A stretch of DNA of 64,000 bases. Source: Thermoflexaceae bacterium (lineage in GTDB: Bacteria > Chloroflexota > Dehalococcoidia > Tepidiformales > Tepidiformaceae). The notes beneath the pieces are model-generated. The model saw only the letters and a list, made by a program, of their open reading frames with translations, did no database searches and was not told where the DNA came from. Shown piece after piece: positions 35,811 to 44,177 of the stretch. Location of the stretch: contig JABTUD010000002.1 of NCBI GenBank assembly GCA_015075555.1, positions 310,001 to 374,000 of the forward strand, given 5' to 3'. The translations under genes were made by a program, and so were the position numbers. Each line of letters starts with the position of its first letter. Position 1 is the first letter of the stretch.

Positions 35811-35839
35811 ACTATAGCACGGGCTCGGAGACCGGACAA
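35811..35839 (-). promoter_or_regulatory. Promoter of the nuo operon
   Basis: On the minus strand TTGTCC (35834-35839), 17-nt spacer, TATAGT (35811-35816) with an extended TGC element. It is well placed for transcription of nuoA at 35769. Confidence 0.6.
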
Positions 35840-35875
35840 AGTTGGGCGGCGGAGCCCCGTCCGGCGAAAAAGACG

Positions 35876-35933
35876 TGGCCGCTAACGGAAGATGACACTG
35901 GCGCCCCCGGTGAATTTCTTCCGTTAGCGGCCA
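35876..35933. repeat. Perfect 17-bp inverted repeat between nuoA and the Gfo/Idh/MocA gene
   Basis: TGGCCGCTAACGGAAGA at 35876-35892 is the exact reverse complement of 35917-35933. The 24-nt interior holds a second stem (CACTGG with CCGGTG). Outside, GACGTG and CACGTC would extend the stem past a small bulge. No T-run follows, so it is not a standard terminator. The rest of the 300-bp gap (35770-36070) holds the nuo promoter and no gene I can support. Confidence 0.8.
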
Positions 35934-36070
35934 GGGCACGTCCCTTGCGGGGTGGCGGGATGAAGTTATCCGTGCCCTTGCGCCACTATGACCGGCGCCA
36001 GCGGGCCATTCGCCAACCGGCGGCAACCCCAACGTAAAATGCCCGCAAAATCCCACCCTGCGAGCACACA

Positions 36071-37141
36071 TTGCCAGACCCCGTCGTCGGACTGATCGGA
36101 TGCGGCTTCATTGGCCGTTTTCATTCCCGCAACCTCCGCGGAGCCATACGCACCGAGCTCACGCCCGCGCGCTACATTGCCGTTTGCGACCGGGAGCTGC
36201 AGCGCGCGCACGATTTCGCGGCCATCACTGCCGCCGAGGTCGTGACCAACCGGGCGGAAGACGTTCTCGGCGCCCCCGGCCTGAATGCCGTTTACATCTG
36301 CACGGAGACCTCCGAGCACCCGGCCCTCGTGAAGCACGCCGCTGCCCGGGGCCTGGCGGTGTTCTGCGAAAAGCCCCTGGCAACCTCGCTCAGCGAAGTC
36401 GAGGAGATGGTGCAGGGGGTGGAGGCGGCCGGGGTCATCAACCAGGTCGGGCTGGTCCTGCGCTATTCGCCCGTATTCACCGTTCTAAAGGAGTTGATGG
36501 CGAACCCGGGCCTCGGGCCGCTCCTGACGGCGCACCTCCGCGACGACCAGTTCTTCCCCATCCGCGGCCACTATGCAAGTGCCTGGCGCGGCGACGTTCA
36601 GAAAGCCGGGGGCGGGACGCTCATCGAGCACTCAATCCACGATATCGACCTCTTTCACTGGCTCTTTGGTGACATCGAAAGGGTCCGTTGCCATACACGC
36701 TTCACCTCGGGGCACGAAGGGGTGGAGGATGTGGCGCTCGTGACCTTCCAGCATGCGGGCGGAGTGCAGACCACCCTCAGCTCAATCTGGCACGCCATCG
36801 ACGAGAGGCCATCGACCCGCAGGCTCGAAATCTTCTATGAAGGCGGCTGGTTCGCCACGGAGCACGATTTCATCGGCCCCATCCGTTACCAGCTGCGCTC
36901 CGGCCCGGAGGTGGAGATCTCCGCGGACGAGGTGATTGACAGGTACCGGGAGATAGCGGGGCTCGATGACGTGGAACTCCAGCTGGCGACGCGCGGAATG
37001 CTGGAGGACTACCGGTTCCTGCAGTGTGTGCAGATAGGCCAGGCCGCCTTCCCCGGCTTCCGAACGGCGCTCGCCGCCCACCGCGTGGTCGATGCCTGCT
37101 ACCGGAGCGCGCGCGATGGGCGTGAGGTGGCCCTGGCCTGA
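36071..37141 (+). CDS. Gfo/Idh/MocA family NAD(P)-dependent oxidoreductase
   Basis: The N-terminal Rossmann fold has GLIGCGFIGRFHSRNL (GxGxxG) near residue 8, and the sugar-dehydrogenase EKPLATSLSE motif (catalytic-region Lys) is near 100. The C-terminal domain contains GGGTLIEHSIHDIDLFHWLFG near 180, with the conserved His-x2-x-Asp of this family. Typical substrates are sugars or inositols; none can be assigned. The TTG start at 36071 has no clear Shine-Dalgarno. It stands alone upstream of the ccr cluster. Confidence 0.85.
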   Translation: MPDPVVGLIGCGFIGRFHSRNLRGAIRTELTPARYIAVCDRELQRAHDFAAITAAEVVTNRAEDVLGAPGLNAVYICTETSEHPALVKHAAARGLAVFCEKPLATSLSEVEEMVQGVEAAGVINQVGLVLRYSPVFTVLKELMANPGLGPLLTAHLRDDQFFPIRGHYASAWRGDVQKAGGGTLIEHSIHDIDLFHWLFGDIERVRCHTRFTSGHEGVEDVALVTFQHAGGVQTTLSSIWHAIDERPSTRRLEIFYEGGWFATEHDFIGPIRYQLRSGPEVEISADEVIDRYREIAGLDDVELQLATRGMLEDYRFLQCVQIGQAAFPGFRTALAAHRVVDACYRSARDGREVALA

Positions 37142-37156
37142 CAGACCCATAGATGA

Positions 37157-37211
37157 GCCCTATGGCTGGCGGTCCACCTCGATTTACCAGCCCATAGGGC
37201 CGGGGTACAAT
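37157..37211 (+). promoter_or_regulatory. Palindrome overlapping the candidate ccr promoter
   Basis: GCCCTATGG (37157-37165) pairs with CCATAGGGC (37192-37200); CTGG/CCAG extend the stem with a one-base bulge. A third CCATAG copy lies at 37148. A promoter TTTACC-N17-TACAAT (37183-37211) overlaps the right arm, so the palindrome may be a repressor operator; it could also be the 3' hairpin of the preceding gene. Confidence 0.5.
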
Positions 37212-37275
37212 CGCCCGCGACGTGATCCCTGTCGCCCTGCGAAGGGATGCGCTTATGTCGCACCTGAGGAGCTCA

Positions 37276-38532
37276 ATGACAACGGACACCGTTAAGAACC
37301 TCTACCCCCTGGGCGAGGCGCCCCCGCTCGGGCACATCCCGGCGCGCATGCACGCCCAGGTCATCCGCCAGTCGCGCTTTGGTGAGCCGCGTTCGGCGTT
37401 CCAGCCCGAGGTGATCGAGACTCCATCGATCGGCCCCGACGAGGCGCTCGTCTATGTGATGGCGGCGGGAGTGAACTACAACAACGTCTGGGCCGGGCGG
37501 GGGGTTCCCGTCGATGTCATCGCCGCGCGCCAGAAGGGTGGCGAGGTGGAGGACTTCCACGTCGGCGGCTCCGACGCATCGGGGATTGTCTACGCCGTTG
37601 GCGAGAACGTGAAGAACTGGAAGGTGGGCGACGAGGTCGTGGTCCACTGCGGCATGTGGGACATCCATGCCCCGGAGGTCCTGGCGGGCGAGGACCCGAT
37701 GTTCAGCCCTTCGTTCCGCATCTGGGGATACGAGTCGAACTACGGCTCGTTCGCGCAGTTCACGCGCGTACAGGCGCACCAGCTCGCCCGGAAACCATCG
37801 CACCTCACCTGGGAGGCCGCCGCCGCCTACATGCTCGTTGGGGCGACCGCCTATCGCATGCTGACCGGGTGGCCGCCGCACTCGGTGCGCGAAGGCGACG
37901 TGGTGCTTGTCTGGGGCGGCGCCGGCGGCCTTGGCTCAATGGCCATTCAGATCGCCGCCAACCTCGGCGCGAAGCCCATCGCCGTGGTCTCGAATGAATC
38001 GAAATTCGATTTCTGCAAGAAGCTGGGAGCGGCCGGCTGCATTAACCGCAAGCACTTCGACCACTGGGGGCGGCTGCCGCACTGGGAAAGCACCGCCGAG
38101 ATGAACGGGTTCACAGCCGGGGCGCGCGCCTTTGGCAAGGCCATCTGGGACATCCTCGGCGAACGGAAGAGCCCGCGCATTGTCTTCGAACACCCGGGGC
38201 AGGACACAGTCCCAACCTCGGTGTTCGTCTGCGATTCGGGCGGCATGGTCGTTATCTGCGCGGGCACCACCGGCTACAACGCCGACGTGGACCTGCGTTA
38301 CCTGTGGATGCGTCAGAAGCGGCTCCAGGGCTCGCACTTCGCCAACGACGAACAGGCCTACGCGTTCAACGACCTTGTGCTGGCGGGGAAGATCGACCCC
38401 TGCCTCTCGCGCGTGTTCCCGTTCGACCAGACGGGCGAGTGCCACCAGCTCATGCACGAGAACCGCCACCCCGATGGCAACATGGCCATCCTGGTGGGGG
38501 CCCCGCGCGAAGGCCTGAAGTCCATTCCCTGA
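37276..38532 (+). CDS. ccr: Crotonyl-CoA carboxylase/reductase
   Basis: Ccr reductively carboxylates crotonyl-CoA to ethylmalonyl-CoA with NADPH and CO2. This MDR-fold protein shows features of true carboxylases: [11 protein letters not shown] near 67, [14 protein letters not shown] near 150, [16 protein letters not shown] near 217 and [10 protein letters not shown] near 305. These contain the Asn, Phe-Glu/aromatic and His positions that bind CO2. I start it at ATG 37276 (GAGGAG 5 nt upstream), giving 418 aa; GTG 37222 is an alternative. The following genes encode an acyl-CoA dehydrogenase and a MaoC hydratase, consistent with CoA-ester chemistry. Confidence 0.9.
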   Translation: MTTDTVKNLYPLGEAPPLGHIPARMHAQVIRQSRFGEPRSAFQPEVIETPSIGPDEALVYVMAAGVNYNNVWAGRGVPVDVIAARQKGGEVEDFHVGGSDASGIVYAVGENVKNWKVGDEVVVHCGMWDIHAPEVLAGEDPMFSPSFRIWGYESNYGSFAQFTRVQAHQLARKPSHLTWEAAAAYMLVGATAYRMLTGWPPHSVREGDVVLVWGGAGGLGSMAIQIAANLGAKPIAVVSNESKFDFCKKLGAAGCINRKHFDHWGRLPHWESTAEMNGFTAGARAFGKAIWDILGERKSPRIVFEHPGQDTVPTSVFVCDSGGMVVICAGTTGYNADVDLRYLWMRQKRLQGSHFANDEQAYAFNDLVLAGKIDPCLSRVFPFDQTGECHQLMHENRHPDGNMAILVGAPREGLKSIP

Positions 38533-38645
38533 GCCTGGTACCGGCCGCCGCTGCCTCGACGGCGGGCGTGGCCGCTGGCGCCCGCGGTCACCGATAATGA
38601 GCGGCGCAACCTCCTCCAGACCACGCAGAAAGGTGCTGGCCCGCC

Positions 38646-39818
38646 ATGGCCCGTGATTTCGCCGCCGACATCCTTGACCCCATTGCCGGGGAGATCGTCA
38701 CCAACGTGGGCCGCTGGGTGGACCGCGAGGTGAAGCCCCAGGCAAGCGAGTTCGAGCACGCCGACGTCTACCCCGACCCCCTCGTCAAGGGAATGTCGGA
38801 GATGGGGCTCTTCGGCATCAAGATCCCCGAACGGTACGGCGGCCTCGACCTCTCCTTCGAATGCTACGCGGGCGTGTGCATGGAGCTGGCGCGGGGCTGG
38901 ATGAGCCTGGCGGGCATCATCAACACCCATGTCCTCGTCGGCTACACCATCAGCGAGTACGGCACCGAAGAGCAGCGGCAGAAGTTCCTGCCCCGCCTCG
39001 TGGAGCCGGAAATCCGCTGTGCGCTGACCATCACCGAGCCCGATGCCGGTTCCGACGCCCAGGCGATCAAGACGACCGCCCGCCGCGACGGCGACGACTA
39101 CGTAATCAACGGCCAGAAGATGTGGGTGACGAACGGACAGCGCGCAGGCGTCTACCTGGCGCTGACCAAGACCGACCCCACCGCAGAGCCGCGGCACCGG
39201 GGCATGAGCGCCTTCCTGGTCGAGCCCGGAATCGCCGGGTTCAGCGTTGGGAAGAAGTTCGACAAGCTCGGCTACAAGGGCGTGGAGACGACGGAGCTTT
39301 CTTTCGACGACGCTCGCGTGCCCGCGAGCGCCCTCCTCGGCGGCAAGGAGGGGTCTGGTTTCCAGCACGTGATGAGCGGCCTCGAAGTCGGGCGCATCAA
39401 TGTCGCGGGACGCGGCGTGGGACTGGCCCAGGCGGCCTTCGACGATGCGATCCGCTACGCGCAGGTTCGGGTGGCCTTCGGCAGGCCCATCATCGAGCAC
39501 CAGGCGCAACAGATCCGCCTGGCCGAGATGGCCACGAAGATCCGGGCTGCCAGGCTGCTCACATTCGATGCCGCCCGCAAGAAGGACTCGGGCGTGCGGA
39601 GCGACCTCGACGCCGGCATGGCAAAGCTCTTCGCCACGGAGATGTGCCAGGAGGTGGTGCTCGACGCGATGCGCATCCACGGCGGCGTCTCCTACAGCAA
39701 GGAGCTGCCGCTCGAACGGTACTACCGCGATGCCCCCCTGATGGTCATCGCCGAAGGCACGAGCGACATCCAGAAGATCGTTATCGCACGGGCGCTCCAG
39801 CGGGAGTACCCGGTCTAG
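38646..39818 (+). CDS. Acyl-CoA dehydrogenase
   Basis: A 390-aa flavoprotein. The FAD/substrate motifs ALTITEPDAGSDAQAIKTTA and MWVTNGQRAG are in the middle domain, and MVIAEGTSDIQKIVIAR near the C-terminus carries the catalytic Glu of the AEGT motif. Methylsuccinyl-CoA dehydrogenases of the ethylmalonyl-CoA pathway are much longer (about 550 aa), so this one may act on another short acyl-CoA, for example butyryl-CoA to feed Ccr. A 113-nt gap separates it from ccr, and maoC follows 45 nt later. Confidence 0.88.
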   Translation: MARDFAADILDPIAGEIVTNVGRWVDREVKPQASEFEHADVYPDPLVKGMSEMGLFGIKIPERYGGLDLSFECYAGVCMELARGWMSLAGIINTHVLVGYTISEYGTEEQRQKFLPRLVEPEIRCALTITEPDAGSDAQAIKTTARRDGDDYVINGQKMWVTNGQRAGVYLALTKTDPTAEPRHRGMSAFLVEPGIAGFSVGKKFDKLGYKGVETTELSFDDARVPASALLGGKEGSGFQHVMSGLEVGRINVAGRGVGLAQAAFDDAIRYAQVRVAFGRPIIEHQAQQIRLAEMATKIRAARLLTFDAARKKDSGVRSDLDAGMAKLFATEMCQEVVLDAMRIHGGVSYSKELPLERYYRDAPLMVIAEGTSDIQKIVIARALQREYPV

Positions 39819-39863
39819 GCAGCGAGGTTCGCCTCCCAGTCCCCTGAGATACGAGGAGAAGAG

Positions 39864-40334
39864 ATGACAGTCCACGACGGGCGCGACAAGTTCGGCCGCT
39901 ACTACGAGGAGTTCGAAATCGGCGACGTCTACCGGCACTGGCCGAGCAAGACGATCACCGAGGCAGAGGACCACCTCTTCTGCGACATGACCATGAACCA
40001 CCACCCGCTCCATTCCGACCGCTGGTACGCCGAGGAGGAGACGCAGTTCAAGCAGAACGTGGTGGTAGGCAACTTCGTCTACTCGCTGGTGCTGGGCATG
40101 AGCGTGGCCGATGTCTCGGGGAAGGCAATCGCCAACCTGGAGATCGAGAGCCTCAGGCACATGAAGCCGACCTTCCACGGCGACACCATCCGGGCCGAGA
40201 CCACGGTGCTCGAAAAGAAGGAGACATCGAGCGGCGACCGCGGCATCGTCACGGTCGAGACGCGCGGCTTCAATCAGCGCGGCGAAGAGGTGTGCTACTT
40301 CCGGCGCAAGGTAATGGTGCCGAAGAGGCCCTGA
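39864..40334 (+). CDS. MaoC-type hot-dog hydratase (mesaconyl/enoyl-CoA hydratase-like)
   Basis: A single-domain MaoC protein of 156 aa. The hydratase motif, usually GDxNPxH, reads MNHHPLH in FCDMTMNHHPLHSDRWYAEE (about 39-58), so the usual Asp is Asn; this NxHPLH form is, as I recall, typical of mesaconyl/itaconyl-type members. Mesaconyl-CoA hydratase of the ethylmalonyl-CoA pathway is a two-domain protein, so this would act as a dimer. GAGGAGAAGAG precedes the ATG. Placement after ccr and an acyl-CoA dehydrogenase supports a role with branched C4-C5 CoA esters. Confidence 0.8.
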   Translation: MTVHDGRDKFGRYYEEFEIGDVYRHWPSKTITEAEDHLFCDMTMNHHPLHSDRWYAEEETQFKQNVVVGNFVYSLVLGMSVADVSGKAIANLEIESLRHMKPTFHGDTIRAETTVLEKKETSSGDRGIVTVETRGFNQRGEEVCYFRRKVMVPKRP

Positions 40335-40345
40335 GGGGGCGGGTT

Positions 40346-41227
40346 TCAGGGAGCAGGCGTAGCCCTCGGCACGGTCGCGCCCCCTACCGGGAAGGCCAGG
40401 TCTACCTTTTCGGCCTCGAAACGGCGTTTGAGGCGTCGCCGGAGCTCTACCTCCACCTCCCAGCGGTCCTGGGGGCGCACCTCGGCGACTACGGTCATGC
40501 AGACATCCGCATCCGTCGCCATGCGCTGGAGGGCGATGCGCGGGGGGGCCGCGAGCGAGTCACCCATGTCACGGGACAGCCCTGCCCCAACATCGGCCAC
40601 GAGCGCCCGGGCCGTTTCGCTTTCCCGGAAAGGGACTTCGATATCGAATCGGAGGCGCGAGAGAGACGGCGTAAGGTTCACCGCGACCGTGATGGCGCTG
40701 TTCGGGATGCTGTGGAGGTTGCCTTCGGCATCGCGAACCACGGTGCGCCGGGGGTTGATCTCGATGACCTCGCCGGTAGCGCCGCCCACCGTCACGGTAT
40801 CCCCGACGGCGTACTGGCCTTCCACCAGAATGAAGAAGCCGTTGATCACGTCCTTGATCAGGGTCTGGGTGCCGAGGCCGATGGCAACGCCCGCGACGCC
40901 GACGCCGGCAATGAGCGCCGAGACCTGGATGTCGAACTGGTCGAGCACAAGGGCAAGGCCAACAAAGAGCAGGAAGAGCGTGAAGAGCCAGTCGAGCGTC
41001 GAAAGGAGCGTATCGGCGCGCTTCTGCACGGCCTCCGGGTCCTCGCGCCGTGCCCTGGCGGCCCTGCTCGCAGCCTCGCGCAGGAACCGCCCGAACACGC
41101 CGCGAAAGACGAGCCGGATGACAATGAGGCCAATGACTATGCCGGCGATGTCCGGGCCGTGGGCGGCGAGCCAGTCGCGCCATTCATCCCACGAGCCGGG
41201 CACGAGGAAGAGAGGGTGGATGCTCAT
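40346..41227 (-). CDS. MscS-family small-conductance mechanosensitive channel
   Basis: The protein (293 aa) has three membrane segments (about 22-42, 76-96 and 100-125) followed by the MscS beta domain. The pore-lining helix is Gly/Ala-rich (GVGVAGVAIGLGTQTLIKDVINGFFI) and is followed by GQYAVGDTVTVGGATGEVIEI and the IPNSAI motif. It opens under membrane tension to release solutes. ATG at 41227 overlaps the helicase stop by 4 nt. The tail is Pro/Ala-rich. Confidence 0.92.
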   Translation of the reverse strand: MSIHPLFLVPGSWDEWRDWLAAHGPDIAGIVIGLIVIRLVFRGVFGRFLREAASRAARARREDPEAVQKRADTLLSTLDWLFTLFLLFVGLALVLDQFDIQVSALIAGVGVAGVAIGLGTQTLIKDVINGFFILVEGQYAVGDTVTVGGATGEVIEINPRRTVVRDAEGNLHSIPNSAITVAVNLTPSLSRLRFDIEVPFRESETARALVADVGAGLSRDMGDSLAAPPRIALQRMATDADVCMTVVAEVRPQDRWEVEVELRRRLKRRFEAEKVDLAFPVGGATVPRATPAP

Positions 41228-43398
41228 GCGCGCTCCAGGGGGGCAAAGCTCTGCAGCAGGCGGCGTACGCCCGCGGATTCGAAAGCCACCACAATCTCGA
41301 TATCGCCGCTGCGGGGCTGCGTGCTGACCACCGTCCCCGTGCCAAACTTCGCGTGGGCCACACGGTCGCCGGCCTGCCACGCGGCAGCAGCGGGCCGGAA
41401 CTCCTCGCGGGTCCCGGCAGGGGGAGTCCGCACCGGGCCATCCGCCACCGCTGAGTAGGGGCGGCTGAGCTCCCGCGGGATATCGGCCAGGAAGCGCGAG
41501 GGTGGGTTCGACCCCTGGCCGCCCATGATGAAGCGGCGGTAGGCGCGGGTGAGGTAGACCTGGTCCTTCGCCCGGGTGATGCCCACGTAGGCCAGCCGCC
41601 GCTCTTCCTCCATCTGGCGCGGGTCATCGTACGAGCGGATATGGGGCAAGAGGCCCTCCTCCATGCCGGCAATGAACACCACCGGGAATTCGAGCCCCTT
41701 GGCGGCGTGCAGAGTGATGAGGGTGACCGCGTCGACCCCCTCGTCGAGCTCGTCGACATCAGCGACAAGGGAGACGTCCTGCAGGAAGGTCGCCAGGTCG
41801 GGAATCGCGGCGGCAGTCTGTTCGTACTGGCTCATCAGCGCCCTCAACTGTTCGACGTTCTCAATCCTCTCGGGGGCTTCGCCGGCGCCGTCGCGGAGGT
41901 AGGCGACATACCCTGTCGCCTCCAGCACCTCGCCCAGCACACGCGGGAGCGGCTCGTCACGCAGGCTGCGCAGCCGCTCCATCATGGTCACGAACTCCCG
42001 CACGGCTGCAGCGGGACGGCCAGACACGCCGGGAACGGCAACGCCCTTCGCCACCGCCTCGCAGGCATCCCACAGGGCCATCCGTTCGCGGGCGGCGTGC
42101 TCGCGCAGCCGGCCCACGGTGGTTTCGCCGACGCCGCGCCCGGGGACATTGATCACCCGCAGCAGGCTCGCCTCGTCGCGGCGGTTGTGCAGCAGGCGCA
42201 GGTAGGCGAGAAGGTCCTTTATCTCGCGGCGCTGGTAGAAGCGCACGCCCCCGATGAGCCGGTAGGGGAGGGAGTTCCGCACCATCGCCTCTTCAATTGA
42301 CCGGGACTGCGCGTTCGTCCGGTACATCACGGCGAAGTCGCCGGGGCGCCGGCCGCGGTCAATCAGCCGCGCTATCTCGCGGGCGATGAATTCGGCCTCG
42401 CCCTCGTCGCTCGACGCTTCGTGAAAGATCAGGTGGTCGCCGCCCGTGCGCTCGGTCCAGAGCCGTCGCTGTTTGCGGTCCGGGTTCCTGCCGATGACGG
42501 CATCGGCAGCGGAGAGAATGGGCTGGGTGGAACGGTAGTTCTGCTCCAGCATGAACACCGTGCACCCCGCGAAGTCGCGCTCGAAGTTGAGGATGTTGCG
42601 GATATCGGCCGCTCTCCACGAATAGATGCTCTGGTCGGGGTCGCCGACCACGCAGATGTTCCCGTGGCGCGAGGCAAGCTGGCGGGCAAGGGCGTATTGC
42701 ACCGGGTTGGTGTCCTGGAACTCGTCGATGAGGACGTGCTGGTAGCGCCCCGCGTACTTCTCGAGAGCGGCAGGAGATTGCCGGAAGAGCCGGACAGCTT
42801 CGAGGAGCAGGTCGTCGAAGTCCAGGGCCGAAGCTCCCTGGAGCGCCTCCTGGTAGCGCGTGTAGGCGCGCGCCACCACCTCACCGAAGTAGTCGTGCGC
42901 GCGCCGCGCGTATTCCTCGGGAACAACCATCTCGCTCTTCGCGTTGGAGATGGCAGAAAGGATGGACCGGGGGCTGAACCGGCGGGGGTCGATCTCCAGC
43001 GCTTCGAGGACCCGCTTCATGAGGCCAACCTGGTCGGCGTCGTCGTAGATCACGAAGTCGGGGCTGATGCCGATGCTCCTGCCATCGGCGCGGAGCCAGC
43101 GTGCGCACATCGAATGGAAGGTGCCCATATGCAGTTCGCTGCTCTCGACGCCGAGCAGGCGGCTCGCCCGCTCCCGCATCTCGCGCGCGGCCTTGTTGGT
43201 GAAGGTGACGGCGAGGATGCGCCACGGAGGCACGCCCCTTTCCGTCACAAGCCAGGCGATGCGGTGAGCGATGACCCGCGTCTTGCCGCTGCCAGGCCCG
43301 GCAAGGATGAGGAGGGGCCCATCGCCGTGGGTCACGGCCGCCCGCTGGGGCTCGTTGAGGCCATCGAGGATCGATGCTGCGCCGCCCGTGGGAGTCAC
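41224..43398 (-). CDS. pcrA: ATP-dependent DNA helicase PcrA/UvrD
   Basis: A superfamily 1A helicase (724 aa). Q motif LNEPQRAAV, Walker A LAGPGSGKTRVIAHR near 35, motif II VLIDEFQDTNPVQ near 225, motif III GDPDQSIYSWRAAD, motif IV LEQNYRST and motif VI YVGITRAKDQVYLTRA are all intact. The C-terminal Tudor-like region (GDRVAHAKFGTGTVV) is the PcrA/UvrD RNA-polymerase-binding domain. Its GTG start has no Shine-Dalgarno, but TGTTAGACT ends 6 nt upstream, so it is likely leaderless. Confidence 0.96.
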   Translation of the reverse strand: MTPTGGAASILDGLNEPQRAAVTHGDGPLLILAGPGSGKTRVIAHRIAWLVTERGVPPWRILAVTFTNKAAREMRERASRLLGVESSELHMGTFHSMCARWLRADGRSIGISPDFVIYDDADQVGLMKRVLEALEIDPRRFSPRSILSAISNAKSEMVVPEEYARRAHDYFGEVVARAYTRYQEALQGASALDFDDLLLEAVRLFRQSPAALEKYAGRYQHVLIDEFQDTNPVQYALARQLASRHGNICVVGDPDQSIYSWRAADIRNILNFERDFAGCTVFMLEQNYRSTQPILSAADAVIGRNPDRKQRRLWTERTGGDHLIFHEASSDEGEAEFIAREIARLIDRGRRPGDFAVMYRTNAQSRSIEEAMVRNSLPYRLIGGVRFYQRREIKDLLAYLRLLHNRRDEASLLRVINVPGRGVGETTVGRLREHAARERMALWDACEAVAKGVAVPGVSGRPAAAVREFVTMMERLRSLRDEPLPRVLGEVLEATGYVAYLRDGAGEAPERIENVEQLRALMSQYEQTAAAIPDLATFLQDVSLVADVDELDEGVDAVTLITLHAAKGLEFPVVFIAGMEEGLLPHIRSYDDPRQMEEERRLAYVGITRAKDQVYLTRAYRRFIMGGQGSNPPSRFLADIPRELSRPYSAVADGPVRTPPAGTREEFRPAAAAWQAGDRVAHAKFGTGTVVSTQPRSGDIEIVVAFESAGVRRLLQSFAPLERA

Positions 43399-43404
43399 CG
43401 GCAG

Positions 43405-43413
43405 AGTCTAACA
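43405..43413 (-). promoter_or_regulatory. Extended -10 box for pcrA (TGTTAGACT)
   Basis: On the minus strand TGT-TAGACT ends 6 nt before the pcrA GTG, placing the start of transcription at or next to the start codon. Confidence 0.5.
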
Positions 43414-43460
43414 TCTGCTAAGGCTCTTCAACCATTTGCCCGGGCCACAGATGGGCCCGA

Positions 43461-43490
43461 TGCTATACTGCGAACGGGCTCGTTCGCAGT
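43461..43490 (+). promoter_or_regulatory. Promoter with a 10-bp perfect hairpin at the transcription start
   Basis: TGC-TATACT (43461-43469) is an extended -10. ACTGCGAACG (43467-43476) pairs perfectly with CGTTCGCAGT (43481-43490) around GGCT, so the palindrome begins inside the -10 box and covers the expected +1. It may be an operator or a 5' stabiliser for the gene at 43504. Confidence 0.6.
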
Positions 43491-43503
43491 TCAGGAGTAG
43501 TTG

Positions 43504-44148
43504 ATGCCATTCGATAGCTGGCCGGGAGGCTCGTGGGAGGCCACGCTCAAGCTCAGCCTCACCATCCTGGCGCTTTATCTCGGCACGCTCTGGCTGACCC
43601 TGGTCTACTGGACCTACCGCGACATCCGCCAGCGTTCCCGCGACCCGATCGTGCAGATGGCGGCCGTGCTGGTAGTGCTGGTGTTCTTCCTCCCCGGGCA
43701 CTGGGTGTACCTCATCCTGCGGCCGCGCCACACGCTGGCGGAGCTCTATGAGCGCTCGCTCGAGGAAGAGGCGCTCCTGCAGGAGCTGGAAGACCAGAAG
43801 GCTTGCCCTACCTGCAAGCGGCGCGTGCATGATGATTTCCTCATCTGCCCATCGTGCCGGACACGCCTCAAAGAACCCTGCCGGTCATGCGCGAAGCCGC
43901 TCAGCTATGCGTGGGTCGCCTGCCCGTACTGCGGCCTCGAAAAGGCCCCGCGTGAGGGAATGGGTGCGCGGCCGGCGCGCCCGCCCGGTGGACCGCGCCC
44001 GGTGCAGGGCCAGGTGGCAACTGCTGGCCGGCCCGCGCCACCACCGCCGCCGCCAGCGCGGTCCGTGGCCGCGAGCGACCCCTTCGCGCCGGCCCGGGCC
44101 TTCCCCGCTGCTCACGATGGCGACGACGCCCCCGTTATCGGCAGCTGA
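43504..44148 (+). CDS. Membrane-anchored double zinc-ribbon protein, unknown function
   Basis: A 214-aa protein with two N-terminal membrane segments (about 13-36 and 49-70). A charged coiled stretch (YERSLEEEALLQELEDQK) comes next. Then there are two zinc-ribbon modules: CPTCKRRVHDDFLICPSC and CRSCAKPLSYAWVACPYC (about 97-145). The tail is Pro-rich and probably disordered. It resembles DZANK/zinc-ribbon membrane proteins of unknown role. GGAG lies 6 nt before ATG 43504, preferred to TTG 43501. Confidence 0.75.
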   Translation: MPFDSWPGGSWEATLKLSLTILALYLGTLWLTLVYWTYRDIRQRSRDPIVQMAAVLVVLVFFLPGHWVYLILRPRHTLAELYERSLEEEALLQELEDQKACPTCKRRVHDDFLICPSCRTRLKEPCRSCAKPLSYAWVACPYCGLEKAPREGMGARPARPPGGPRPVQGQVATAGRPAPPPPPPARSVAASDPFAPARAFPAAHDGDDAPVIGS

Positions 44149-44149
44149 C

Positions 44150-44169
44150 CCGGGCCCCGAATGGCCCGG
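44150..44169. terminator. GC-rich hairpin between convergent genes
   Basis: CCGGGCC pairs with GGCCCGG around CCGAAT in the 29-bp gap between convergent genes. There is no T-run, so it may act as a weak bidirectional stop or simply a 3' end stabiliser. Confidence 0.35.
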
Positions 44170-44177
44170 TCCCCGGG

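Noticed and set aside
38358-40178. 606-aa minus-strand open frame opposite ccr and the acyl-CoA dehydrogenase
   Set aside because: Antisense shadow; His/Val/Glu-rich composition without any recognisable domain.
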